Shown here in pieces: positions 1 to 8,634 of a DNA stretch of 64,000 bases (positions are counted from its first letter, which is position 1; every line of letters starts with the position of its first letter). The DNA is taken from positions 78,378-142,377 of the forward strand of contig JAQWPG010000008.1 of assembly GCA_029268385.1 (NCBI GenBank). The letters run 5' to 3'. The stretch is from Gammaproteobacteria bacterium (GTDB taxonomy: Bacteria > Pseudomonadota > Gammaproteobacteria > Poriferisulfidales > GCA-002705445). The notes below the pieces were generated by a model, which made no database searches, was not told the origin of the DNA, and saw only the letters and a list, made by a program, of their open reading frames with translations. A program made the position numbers and the translations under genes.

Positions 1-710
1 AAATTATTATCTTTTATTGCTCCACTAGATTTTATTAATAAATCTGAATTTATAATTTCTATATTATTTTCTCTAAATAAATTTCTAAAATTATAATTAA
101 AAATACCATCTATTTTAATTTTATAATTTAAATATTTTAAATTAGAATTTTCAATTTTTATATTTTCGGCTGCCAAAAAAAAATCTTTATCGCTGTCTAA
201 GCTTGCTTGTAAATAAATATGATTTTTCCCTATTGTTATATTTGATTTTTGTAGATCAAATATATTTTCTTTATACTTTATTATAAAATTAGAATCTTCT
301 ATATGAATATTATCTATTAAAAATGAACTTGAGGACTTTTTTGTTTTTATTAATGCTAATATGTTGAAAATATTTTCTTCTAGTCGTATATTTTTTAAAT
401 ACACTGATTTTATTACTGGCTTAAAAAGAAATATCGTTTTATAGATATCTAGATGTGCTTTGATTTTTTCTGGGTATTGAAAATTGCGTTTTATATCTTT
501 GTCTAAAATTTTTATCTCTATAGATGGGTATAAACCTCCCCAATTTGTCTTTACTTTTTTTACTACTATATTAGATTTATCAATTTTTGCAATGTAACTC
601 TGTATAAAATTTACATCATTATCTATGTAGTATATAAACATCCTTGCCGCAAAAGATGTTATTGCAATATATGCAATTAATATTATTGTTATATACCTTA
701 AAATTTTCAT
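1..710 (-). CDS. AsmA/YhdP-like envelope protein, N-terminal part (runs off the window)
   Basis: The frame is open from an ATG at 710 to the window edge, so about 236 N-terminal residues are visible. It starts with one hydrophobic segment (about residues 5-24) that fits an inner-membrane anchor, followed by a periplasmic region with a W-G-G-L-Y-P motif near residue 55. In YhdP/AsmA-like proteins, which are long bridge-like proteins involved in phospholipid transport to the outer membrane, an equivalent W-x-G-x-x-P motif follows the anchor. The rest is Ile/Lys/Asn-rich beta-type sequence with little recognisable detail. It lies just downstream of rlmH in the same direction. The family call rests on the architecture and this short motif only; another AsmA-like protein is possible. 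Confidence 0.5.
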   Translation of the reverse strand, partial: MKILRYITIILIAYIAITSFAARMFIYYIDNDVNFIQSYIAKIDKSNIVVKKVKTNWGGLYPSIEIKILDKDIKRNFQYPEKIKAHLDIYKTIFLFKPVIKSVYLKNIRLEENIFNILALIKTKKSSSSFLIDNIHIEDSNFIIKYKENIFDLQKSNITIGKNHIYLQASLDSDKDFFLAAENIKIENSNLKYLNYKIKIDGIFNYNFRNLFRENNIEIINSDLLIKSSGAIKDNN

Positions 711-711
711 T

Positions 712-1173
712 TTATGACCTATGATATGGATGACTATTCATAATACATATAGACCTATACACTTGTTCTACTAGTATAACCTTAGCCAGTTGATGAGGGA
801 ATGTTAAATTTGACAAAGATATTAAATAGTTAGCCTTTTTTCTAATTTCATCAGATATTCCATCTGGTCCTCCAATAATAAAATATATGTTTGAACTATT
901 TTCAATCCAATTTTTCATTTTGTTAGAAAATTCATGTGACGAGAAGTTTGTACCTTTTTCATCTAGCGCAACTAGAATTGAGTTGTGCTTAATTAGCGAA
1001 AGCGCTTTTTCATATTCTTTTTTATAAATATTTTTTTCTGCCTTGATGGTTTTAAAATTTATATTAATAAATTCTATTTTATAAATTTTTTCAATTAGTT
1101 TTTTATATTTTTCCGTTAATAATTTCTCATATTCTTCATTTTTATTACATATTGCAATAATATAAATTTTCAT
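712..1173 (-). CDS. rlmH: 23S rRNA (pseudouridine1915-N3)-methyltransferase RlmH
   Basis: RlmH methylates pseudouridine 1915 in helix 69 of 23S rRNA using S-adenosylmethionine. The 153-residue length is typical of this small SPOUT enzyme. Visible family marks are L-D-E-K-G (70-74), the SAM-loop I-G-G-P-D-G (100-105) and the C-terminal H-P-Y-H-R (148-152). It follows rsfS and nadD in the same direction with only a few bases between genes, the usual nadD-rsfS-rlmH order of Gammaproteobacteria. Confidence 0.96.
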   Translation of the reverse strand: MKIYIIAICNKNEEYEKLLTEKYKKLIEKIYKIEFININFKTIKAEKNIYKKEYEKALSLIKHNSILVALDEKGTNFSSHEFSNKMKNWIENSSNIYFIIGGPDGISDEIRKKANYLISLSNLTFPHQLAKVILVEQVYRSICIMNSHPYHRS

Positions 1174-1178
1174 TATCG

Positions 1179-1541
1179 CTAGACAGAAGTTTGTTCACTT
1201 TTAAAATTATTGTCCGCAGACCAAAGTTTTTCGAGGCTATAAAATTCTCTTGTTTCATTTAACATTAAATTAATAACTATATCGTAAAGATCAATAAGAA
1301 CCCATTCTCTATCGAGCTCAACACCTCTGATCATTTTTCCATACCCACTTTTTTTTAATCTTTCTGTTACTTCATTCGAAATAGCTTTAATATGAACAGA
1401 AGAAGTTCCTGTTCCTATTAGTAACAAGTCGGTAAAATTAGATTTTTTACTCACATCTATAGTGACTATATTTTGTGTTTTTAAATTATCTAATGATTCT
1501 AAAACTATTTTTTTAATTTTTTCAATATCTGTATTACTCAT
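1179..1541 (-). CDS. rsfS: Ribosome silencing factor RsfS
   Basis: RsfS binds ribosomal protein L14 and prevents joining of ribosomal subunits when nutrients are scarce. The 120-residue protein has the family's D-V-S-K-K-S, L-L-I-G-T-G-T-S-S and R-G-V-E-L-D-x-E-W-V-L-I-D motifs and is of normal length. Its start codon overlaps the nadD stop by one base, so the two are probably translationally coupled. Confidence 0.96.
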   Translation of the reverse strand: MSNTDIEKIKKIVLESLDNLKTQNIVTIDVSKKSNFTDLLLIGTGTSSVHIKAISNEVTERLKKSGYGKMIRGVELDREWVLIDLYDIVINLMLNETREFYSLEKLWSADNNFKSEQTSV

Positions 1542-2176
1542 TATTTTCCTGTATATAAGTTATTTCTTTTAATGTATGTCAATACAGCTCCTGGTATCAA
1601 GCCCAATGGTTTATTTCCGCTTTTTATGACATCTCTAATTTGTGATGAGGATATTTTAATAGAAGGTGATTTATGAATATATATTTGTTTTTTTTCATTT
1701 TTAATAAAATCTATTTTATTAGATGTAATTCTTTCCAAAATTTCAAAACTCATATTATTAATTTTTTCAATATTATAGCCTGGGCGATTTATAACTACTA
1801 TATTTGTATCTTTTAAGATTTCCATATAATTATACCAAGTTTCTATATTTAGAAATACATCTAATCCCACAATTAAACATATATCATCACGATTTTGCTG
1901 TTTTTTTATTATTTTAATAGTTTCGTATGTAAATGAGGTATTTTGTTTTACTATTTCTGTATTATCAGCTACAAAATTATTAGTTTCAGATGAAGATATT
2001 AAAGAGACCATATTAAACCTATGGTTTGCACTTGCGTTAAATGTCTTGTTGGCAGCTGAATTATACGTTGGAACTAACCTTATTTGGTTAAATTCAAAGA
2101 TATCTGATAATTCATATAAAGGGTTTATATGTCCAAAATGTATTGGATCAAAACTTCCACCTAAGACTCCTATCAT
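1541..2176 (-). CDS. nadD: Nicotinate-nucleotide adenylyltransferase NadD
   Basis: NadD makes nicotinate adenine dinucleotide from nicotinate mononucleotide and ATP in NAD synthesis. The N-terminus has the nucleotidyltransferase signature G-G-S-F-D-P-I-H-x-G-H (6-16), and the C-terminal I-S-S-S-Q-I-R-D motif near residue 175 is the second ATP-binding element. The length (211) is normal. It is the first gene of the leftward nadD-rsfS-rlmH group and is divergent from the cofactor cluster starting at 2263; the 86-base gap must hold both promoters. Confidence 0.96.
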   Translation of the reverse strand: MIGVLGGSFDPIHFGHINPLYELSDIFEFNQIRLVPTYNSAANKTFNASANHRFNMVSLISSSETNNFVADNTEIVKQNTSFTYETIKIIKKQQNRDDICLIVGLDVFLNIETWYNYMEILKDTNIVVINRPGYNIEKINNMSFEILERITSNKIDFIKNEKKQIYIHKSPSIKISSSQIRDVIKSGNKPLGLIPGAVLTYIKRNNLYTGK

Positions 2177-2262
2177 ATAAACTTACTTAGTAATTTTAAT
2201 TCAATTTAGTGTACATTATGCAAAAACAAAATAAAATATACAATTCAATAAAATGAGATGAG

Positions 2263-3681
2263 ATGAAAGAACATTTAATATTTTTGACGGGAAAATTAGC
2301 AAAGATATCGCTTGAAAAGGTTTTATCTGATATGGGTGAGAAAAATGAATTCAGTTATGAGGTCATGGACATAGGTGTAAATGTAGCAGCATTAGCAACG
2401 GTTGATATTATCAAAAAAAAGATAAAACCAAATATTTCTAACAATGCAACTAAGATTGTTATACCCGGAAGATGTAGAGGAAATATAGAAGATCTATCCG
2501 AATACTTTGACAAAAAATGTATTAGAGGGCCTGAAGAACTAAAAGATATTCCAGTATTTTTGGGACTTCAAGGCAAAGATTTGGATCTTAGCAAGTACGA
2601 TACAAAAATAATAGGTGAAATTACCGAAGCACCAAATATGACTATTGAGCAAATAATCAATCAGGCAAAAATGTATAAGAAAGATGGAGCAGATATAATT
2701 GATATTGGATGTCTGCCGAGCACAAATTTTCCACATCTATTCGAAACTATTCAAGAGTTAAAAAATCAAGATTTTATGGTTAGCATAGATTCACTTGATA
2801 CTAAGAATTTAATAGAAGGCGCAAATGCTGGCGCTGACTTTTTACTCAGTCTTCAAGAAAAATCAATATGGGTTATGGACGAAGTTGACGCTATACCTAT
2901 TATAATTCCAGATTATCCTAGAGAAGAAAAAAATTTTTATAAATTAATAAATAATCTAATCAAAAATAATAAACAATTTATAGCTGATTCAATTCTAGAA
3001 CCAATAAATTTTGGTTTTACAGACTCTATAGTAAGGTATCAAAATTTTCGAAAAGAATTTCCCGAGGTTGAAATAATGATGGGTATTGGAAACTTAACAG
3101 AATTAACACATGCAGATACAGCTGGAATGAATGCTCTATTATTTGGTATTGCATCAGAATTAAATATTAATTATGCATTGTGTACTCAAGTAAGTGAACA
3201 TTGTAATAAAGCTATAGCTGAAGGAAATTTTGCAAGAAGGATTATGTACACAACTAAAACATATAGTATGCCGCCTAAAGATATTTCAAATAAACTCCTT
3301 CACCTTCATGAGAGAAAACCTTTCCCATACACCACTGAGGAATTAAAGGAAATGTGGTCAAATGTAAAAGATAAAAATTACAGAATTTATGTTAACAAAG
3401 ATGGAATTCATGTTTTTAACAATAAGGGTTTTCATACACATCAAGATGCCGCAGAATTTTACCAGCATCTAGATATCAAAAATGATGATGGTCATGCTTA
3501 TTATCTTGGAATGGAGCTTGCAAGGGCTGAAATTGCTTTCCAATTAGGCAAAAGATATGATCAAGACGAAATATTAAAATGGGGATGCGCAGTTGAAATA
3601 TCTGAAGACGATATAATGAAGTTTAAAACTGCTGGACATACCATGAGAAAAATTAAAAATACTAAAGAAGATAAAGAGTAA
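2263..3681 (+). CDS. Dihydropteroate synthase-like protein (DUF6513/DHPS-like), H4MPT-type cofactor synthesis
   Basis: The 472-residue protein has an N-terminal domain of about 130 residues (L-T-G-K-L-A start; V-I-P-G-R-C-R-G near residue 67-74) followed by a pterin-binding TIM barrel with E-I-T-E-A-P, D-G-A-D-I-I-D-I-G-C and M-G-I-G-N-L-T-E motifs. These are the marks of the DHPS-like proteins found in methanogens and in methylotrophs that use tetrahydromethanopterin. It is much longer than FolP, so it is not the ordinary folate enzyme. It overlaps the next gene by one base and forms a three-gene rightward operon with a DUF447 protein and MfnB. The exact reaction in pterin-cofactor assembly is not settled by the sequence. 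Confidence 0.85.
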   Translation: MKEHLIFLTGKLAKISLEKVLSDMGEKNEFSYEVMDIGVNVAALATVDIIKKKIKPNISNNATKIVIPGRCRGNIEDLSEYFDKKCIRGPEELKDIPVFLGLQGKDLDLSKYDTKIIGEITEAPNMTIEQIINQAKMYKKDGADIIDIGCLPSTNFPHLFETIQELKNQDFMVSIDSLDTKNLIEGANAGADFLLSLQEKSIWVMDEVDAIPIIIPDYPREEKNFYKLINNLIKNNKQFIADSILEPINFGFTDSIVRYQNFRKEFPEVEIMMGIGNLTELTHADTAGMNALLFGIASELNINYALCTQVSEHCNKAIAEGNFARRIMYTTKTYSMPPKDISNKLLHLHERKPFPYTTEELKEMWSNVKDKNYRIYVNKDGIHVFNNKGFHTHQDAAEFYQHLDIKNDDGHAYYLGMELARAEIAFQLGKRYDQDEILKWGCAVEISEDDIMKFKTAGHTMRKIKNTKEDKE

Positions 3682-4250
3682 TGACTTACGTAAGAGAAAC
3701 TATAGTTACAACAAAAAATGCAGATAATACAATAAAAATGTCTCCTTTAGGAGTATATATTGATGGTGATAGTTTTAGTATAAAACCATTTAAACCTTCA
3801 TTATCGCTTGAAAATATCTTAAGAAATAAATCAGGTGTGATAAACTATATTGATGATGTAAGAATATTTGCATCATGTATTACAAAAAGAAATATTAAAG
3901 TTGACTTTGTTGCAACTAGCAAGATAAATTGCTCAAGAATAAAAAATGCTGTGTCCCACACTGAATTTATAGTCGAAGAGATAATTGAGGACAAACTAAG
4001 GCCAACCTTGTTTTGCAGGCCAGTAAATGAAGAAATACATAAAATGTATTATGGTTTTAATAGAGCAAAATCAGCAGTTTTAGAGCTCTGTATACTTGCC
4101 TCGAGATTAGGGATAATTGAAGATAAAAAAATACAGGATGAAATTAAATATTTAAAAATAGCAATTGATAAAACGGCTGGCGAACATGAGTTAGAAGCTT
4201 GGTCATGGCTATTAAATTATATAAAAAACTATAAGGATAGTATTAAATAA
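3681..4250 (+). CDS. DUF447 family protein, flavin reductase-like fold, function unknown
   Basis: The 189-residue protein starts R-E-T-I-V-T-T and continues with N-x-x-M-S-P-L-G, which is typical of DUF447 proteins, a family found beside methanopterin/methanofuran genes in archaea and C1-using bacteria. The first part resembles split-barrel flavin-binding proteins; the C-terminal part (about 125-185) is helical and contains R-A-K-x-A-V-L-E. It sits between the DHPS-like gene (one-base overlap) and mfnB (no intervening base), which points to a step in C1-carrier synthesis. No catalytic role is assigned. Confidence 0.8.
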   Translation: MTYVRETIVTTKNADNTIKMSPLGVYIDGDSFSIKPFKPSLSLENILRNKSGVINYIDDVRIFASCITKRNIKVDFVATSKINCSRIKNAVSHTEFIVEEIIEDKLRPTLFCRPVNEEIHKMYYGFNRAKSAVLELCILASRLGIIEDKKIQDEIKYLKIAIDKTAGEHELEAWSWLLNYIKNYKDSIK

Positions 4251-4943
4251 ATGTCAAAAATATTAGCTAGTATAAAAAATTTGTCAGAAGCGAAAATTTT
4301 AATTGATACTGATATTGACATAATTGATCTAAAAGACCCTTCAAAAGGAGCTTTAGGGAGATTAGACAAATATGATATTGATACAATTGTAAGTTACATA
4401 AATAATAAAAAACTTACTAGCTCAACAATTGGTGATTTACCAAATGACGAAATATTAATATCAAAAAATGTAGATGAAGTTAGTAAAACCAATGTGGATT
4501 TTATAAAAATAGGCGTATACGAAAAAGGTTATATAAATACGCTTTCAAAAATTAGATCATGTAAAATGTTAATAGCAGTTTTTTTTGCTGATAAATTTCT
4601 TCCAACTAAAAAAGATATAGAAATTTTAAAAAATTCTGGATTTAAAGGTGTTATGATTGATACTTCCGATAAAAAATCAGGAAATTTATTTAACTATAAA
4701 TCATATTTGGAAATAAACAATTTCCTTACTGTTGCTAGAAGTATGAATCTTCTCACTGGGATAGCAGGATCTATTAATGAATCACATATAAATGATATAA
4801 TAAAATTAAATCCTAATTATATGGGCTTTAGAGGCGCATTATGTGAGAATAGAACCATGCGAAATTCAAAAATATCTGCCGACAGTGTTAATAGTATTGT
4901 TAATTTAGTCAGGAATTTTAAAAGTATATCAATTAACGCTTGA
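4251..4943 (+). CDS. mfnB: (5-formylfuran-3-yl)methyl phosphate synthase MfnB
   Basis: MfnB condenses two glyceraldehyde-3-phosphate molecules into the furan precursor of methanofuran/methylofuran. The 230-residue length fits the family. The N-terminal motif D-I-I-D-L-K-D-P-S-K-G places Asp26 and Lys28 where the archaeal enzyme has its Asp and Schiff-base Lys; F-I-K-I-G (84-88) and G-I-A-G-S-I-N (170-176) match further barrel strands. It is the last gene of the + strand cluster and overlaps the convergent lnt gene by 11 bases. It indicates that the cell makes its own methanofuran-like carrier, consistent with the fhc operon at 50-55 kb. Confidence 0.92.
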   Translation: MSKILASIKNLSEAKILIDTDIDIIDLKDPSKGALGRLDKYDIDTIVSYINNKKLTSSTIGDLPNDEILISKNVDEVSKTNVDFIKIGVYEKGYINTLSKIRSCKMLIAVFFADKFLPTKKDIEILKNSGFKGVMIDTSDKKSGNLFNYKSYLEINNFLTVARSMNLLTGIAGSINESHINDIIKLNPNYMGFRGALCENRTMRNSKISADSVNSIVNLVRNFKSISINA

Positions 4944-6408
4944 AAGTTTTTATATTAAAATATAAAGCACTATATAAAAATATAGAAAAAATAAATATGA
5001 ATAATATGCTATAGCCATGCTGAGAAATAGGTGTATGACCGTTTCTAGCATAGATTTTCTTACTAATTACCCCTTTCTTATTAAAATTAATATGCTCTTC
5101 TATATCACCAAATGGATTAATAATTGCTGATATACCATTATTGGTAGATCTTATTGAATAACGCTGATTCTCCAAAGATCTCATAATCAAAGAATCAAGA
5201 TGTTGAAATGGCGCTAAAGAATCACCAAACCAACCATCATTTGAAACATTGATTATAAAATCACTTTGGCCATTAACAACAAGAGAATCCTTGGAAAATA
5301 TACTTTCATAACAAATTAGAGCATGAGCAATAAAATTTTTAATTTGAATAGAGTTATTATTAACCCCTTTTTTTATATCATATAAATTCATCCCAAGTAT
5401 TTTATATAAAAAACTCAAATTATCCTTAAAAGGCAAATATTCGCCAAATGGAACTAAATGTTTTTTTCTATATTGATTTGAACTATCAGACGCGTTAACA
5501 ATAGAATTATAAATAAATTTTTTATCCTGGTAAAAAGTACCGATCAAAAGATGCGTTGATTCCGGAATTGAATTTAATATTTTTTTGTATACAGTATTTT
5601 CTAATTTATTATATGTTATAGGCAATGGTGCTTCAGGCCACAAAACAATATCTGTTTCGCTATGATTAATAGATGTTGTTAAATCGCTCAAGACTTTAAT
5701 CCTATTAAGAATATCATTATCACTGTAAATAATTTTATTTTTAATATTTGGCTGCACAATGAAAACATTAATATCTTTCTTTGTTAAATATGTCCAATTT
5801 TTATTAAAAATTCCTAGATAGATTATTACTAATATTAACGAGAGTGATATAAAAAAAATTCTATTTTCGGATTTTATAATATTGATAAATATTATAGAAA
5901 TCAAAAAAATTATAAAAGTTAAGCCATGTACACCAAAAACTGGGAAAAAATAATCTAGTGGCGTATTTATAGCTGCTTGCCCAAAATTTAACCATGAAAA
6001 TCCACTAAACAAGTATCCCCTAGCAATCTCAAAAAAAGTTATTAAGATTGATAATATTATTAGCAAAAAACTTTTATTTATTTTAAGATTTTGATTTAGT
6101 AGTGTTGTAATTATTACAGGTAATACTACAAACATTGATAAGTATATTGTAAATATTGCAATAATTATAATTGTTAAAAAGTAATTAATGTCAGCAAAAT
6201 TATTTATTACGTTCTGTAACCAATATGTTCCCACTGAAAAATAACCTAATGAGAAAAATAGAGACTGAATTATAGACAATCTTTTACTATCTATATTAAT
6301 AAATAACATAAATAATAATATGCTTAAAAATGCTAAAATACTTATGTTGTAAGGTGAGAATGATAAAGTGTACAAACCTCCAAGTATGAAAAATGTTAAA
6401 AATTTCAT
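4933..6408 (-). CDS. lnt: Apolipoprotein N-acyltransferase Lnt
   Basis: Lnt adds the third acyl chain to lipoproteins in the inner membrane. Several hydrophobic helices fill the first ~200 residues, followed by a periplasmic carbon-nitrogen hydrolase domain with the catalytic Glu in W-P-E-A-P, the Lys in K-K-H-L-V-P-F-G-E-Y-L-P-F and the Cys in L-I-C-Y-E-S, and a last transmembrane helix near the C-terminus. The length (491) is normal. It is the last gene of the miaB-ybeZ-ybeY-ybeX-lnt group. Confidence 0.96.
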   Translation of the reverse strand: MKFLTFFILGGLYTLSFSPYNISILAFLSILLFMLFINIDSKRLSIIQSLFFSLGYFSVGTYWLQNVINNFADINYFLTIIIIAIFTIYLSMFVVLPVIITTLLNQNLKINKSFLLIILSILITFFEIARGYLFSGFSWLNFGQAAINTPLDYFFPVFGVHGLTFIIFLISIIFINIIKSENRIFFISLSLILVIIYLGIFNKNWTYLTKKDINVFIVQPNIKNKIIYSDNDILNRIKVLSDLTTSINHSETDIVLWPEAPLPITYNKLENTVYKKILNSIPESTHLLIGTFYQDKKFIYNSIVNASDSSNQYRKKHLVPFGEYLPFKDNLSFLYKILGMNLYDIKKGVNNNSIQIKNFIAHALICYESIFSKDSLVVNGQSDFIINVSNDGWFGDSLAPFQHLDSLIMRSLENQRYSIRSTNNGISAIINPFGDIEEHINFNKKGVISKKIYARNGHTPISQHGYSILFIFIFSIFLYSALYFNIKTFKR

Positions 6409-6420
6409 TTTTTTTTATAC

Positions 6421-7227
6421 CTAACCTTTTATCTCTACTTGAATACTATGAATACGTCTTTGATCAGAAATTTTTATTTGAAATTTAAAATTATCAAATG
6501 ATATTGCGTCATGTGTTCCTGGGAGCCTTTTAAATCTATTGATCAATAAACCGCTAATAGTATCGTAATTTTCACTACTGTAATTACTTTTAAAAAAAGC
6601 ATTAAACTCATCAAGCGTTGTTAATCCTGCAACAGTATATATGTGATTTTTTATTTTTTTTATATTAGTGTTTTGCTTAACATTATCGTGCTCATCAATA
6701 ATGTCGCCTACTATTTGCTCTAATACATCCTCTATAGTTATTAACCCTGAAACTCCACCGTATTCATCAACTACTACTGCGAGATGATTTCTTCCAGACT
6801 TAAATTCACTTAACAAAACATTTAGTTTTTTTGTTTCAGGGATAATAACACTAGGCCTAATAATTTCTTCGATATTAAAACTATCACTTTCTTTATCAAT
6901 ATATTTTAGCAAATCTTTAGCTAGTAAGATTCCAACAATCTCATCTTTATTTTCAAGTATCACTGGGAATCTAGAATGTGAAGAATTAATAATTAGTGGT
7001 AATATTTCATTTATTGATGAATTTTTTTTTATTATAACCATATTCGTTCTTGGTATCATAATATCTTTAACTCGTGTTTCCTGAACTTTAAATACACCAA
7101 GCAGCATTGATAGCAGCTCTTTATTTATATATTTTTTTTCATGGTACCTTCTAAGCTGTAAAATAATTTTTTTTCTGTCTAAATTATTTTCATAAATTCT
7201 TCTTAATAATTTTTTAAATAGTTTCAT
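6421..7227 (-). CDS. ybeX: CBS-domain protein YbeX/CorC family
   Basis: The 268-residue protein has no membrane segment. It carries a CBS pair (about residues 50-185; V-K-D-I-M-I-P-R-T and V-V-V-D-E-Y-G-G-V-S-G-L-I-T are typical) and a C-terminal CorC/HlyC domain (about 190-265). YbeX has been linked to magnesium/cobalt efflux and, in E. coli, to ribosome metabolism; its neighbours ybeY and ybeZ fit the latter. It lies 12 bases upstream of lnt. Confidence 0.92.
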   Translation of the reverse strand: MKLFKKLLRRIYENNLDRKKIILQLRRYHEKKYINKELLSMLLGVFKVQETRVKDIMIPRTNMVIIKKNSSINEILPLIINSSHSRFPVILENKDEIVGILLAKDLLKYIDKESDSFNIEEIIRPSVIIPETKKLNVLLSEFKSGRNHLAVVVDEYGGVSGLITIEDVLEQIVGDIIDEHDNVKQNTNIKKIKNHIYTVAGLTTLDEFNAFFKSNYSSENYDTISGLLINRFKRLPGTHDAISFDNFKFQIKISDQRRIHSIQVEIKG

Positions 7228-7230
7228 AAT

Positions 7231-7674
7231 TTATATTTCATAAGGGTTAAAAATATTAAATTTTTTTAGTATGTCAATTTCTTTACTTTCCATAATATTT
7301 CTATTTTTATCATTATTGTGATCATATCCTAAAAGATGCAAAGTGCTGTGAATTGTTAAATGAGCCCACCTTTCAATGTTTTTTTTATTATAGGTATTAG
7401 AATCATTGTTTATTTTATTTGCACACATAACTATATCTCCTAATATATTTTTACCATTATTAAAAGAGATTGCATTTGGAAATGCAAGAATATCAGAAAC
7501 CTTATCTTCATTCTTGTAAAGTTTATTAAAATTTCTCATTTCCTTAGGAGTGATTATTTTTATATTTACTTCAGACATATCTTCACAATCTATAACGCTT
7601 AACCAGTCAACAAAATTTTTATATTCTGGTACATATTCTTCTTCTATATTATTCATTAAAAAACACTCAATCAT
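7231..7674 (-). CDS. ybeY: Endoribonuclease YbeY
   Basis: YbeY is a zinc-dependent endoribonuclease in 16S rRNA 3'-end maturation and ribosome quality control. The signature H-x-x-x-H-x-x-G-Y-D-H is present near residues 110-120 (H-S-T-L-H-L-L-G-Y-D-H). The 147-residue length is normal. It is tightly packed between phoH/ybeZ (5 bases) and ybeX (3 bases). Confidence 0.96.
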   Translation of the reverse strand: MIECFLMNNIEEEYVPEYKNFVDWLSVIDCEDMSEVNIKIITPKEMRNFNKLYKNEDKVSDILAFPNAISFNNGKNILGDIVMCANKINNDSNTYNKKNIERWAHLTIHSTLHLLGYDHNNDKNRNIMESKEIDILKKFNIFNPYEI

Positions 7675-7679
7675 TATTA

Positions 7680-8627
7680 TTAATTTTCATATGCTTTAAT
7701 AATTTTTTTTACTAATGGGTGCCTCATAACATCATTATCTTTGAATTTACAAACACTTACACCTTGTATATCACTAATAATCGGAAGCGCGTGAACTAAG
7801 CCAGAAAATGCATTAGGAAGGTCAATTTGTGTAATATCACCAGTAATTACAGATTTAGAGTTTTTACCAAGTCTAGTTAAAAACATTTTCATTTGTTCTT
7901 TGGTACTATTTTGAGCTTCATCTAATATAATAAAAGAATTATTAAGTGTCCTACCTCGCATATAAGCTAATGGTGCAACCTCAATAATATTATGATCAAT
8001 CATTTTATTTAATTCCTGTGAACCCATAATTGTATTCAAAGCGTCATACATTGGTCTCAGATACGGGTCAATTTTTTGCGAAAGATCGCCGGGCAGGAAT
8101 CCTAAATTTTCACCAGCTTCTACAGCTGGCCTAACTAATACAATTTTTTTAATTAAATTTAATTCATAACAATGAAGTGCTGCTCCTATAGCAAGAAAAG
8201 TTTTTCCAGAACCAGCTGCACCAATAGAGAAAACTAAATCATCTTTTAGTATTGAATTATAAAATATTTTTTGACTACTGTTTTCTATTTTAATTCTGTA
8301 ATTCTTAAAATTAAATGAATTATAATTTTCATTTGAATCTTTAAAAATAGATTTTTTTTCTTTGAGAATATTAGGCTGATCCAAATACTCTTTTAGCATA
8401 AGTTGAGATATATCATTATTTTCTGCTTTTTGATATAAATCTTTGATTGCCCGCGAAGCAATTGTAATATTTTTTTTTATTCCGACAAAATAAAATAAAT
8501 TACCTCTATGATTTATTTCCACATCAAATCTAGATTCGATATCTTTTATATTATTATTCAATGGCCCGCATAGATTTAATAATCTGCTATTATCAACTGG
8601 TTCTAATTTTATTTCTATTTTATCCAT
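7680..8627 (-). CDS. ybeZ: PhoH-like ATPase YbeZ
   Basis: This is a cytoplasmic P-loop ATPase that works with YbeY. An N-terminal KH-like region (about 1-90) precedes the PhoH domain, with Walker A G-A-A-G-S-G-K-T near residue 137 and Walker B F-I-I-L-D-E-A-Q-N near residue 235. The length (315) is a little shorter than the E. coli protein (about 346). It lies directly downstream of miaB in the conserved order. Confidence 0.95.
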   Translation of the reverse strand: MDKIEIKLEPVDNSRLLNLCGPLNNNIKDIESRFDVEINHRGNLFYFVGIKKNITIASRAIKDLYQKAENNDISQLMLKEYLDQPNILKEKKSIFKDSNENYNSFNFKNYRIKIENSSQKIFYNSILKDDLVFSIGAAGSGKTFLAIGAALHCYELNLIKKIVLVRPAVEAGENLGFLPGDLSQKIDPYLRPMYDALNTIMGSQELNKMIDHNIIEVAPLAYMRGRTLNNSFIILDEAQNSTKEQMKMFLTRLGKNSKSVITGDITQIDLPNAFSGLVHALPIISDIQGVSVCKFKDNDVMRHPLVKKIIKAYEN

Positions 8628-8634
8628 AAATAAG

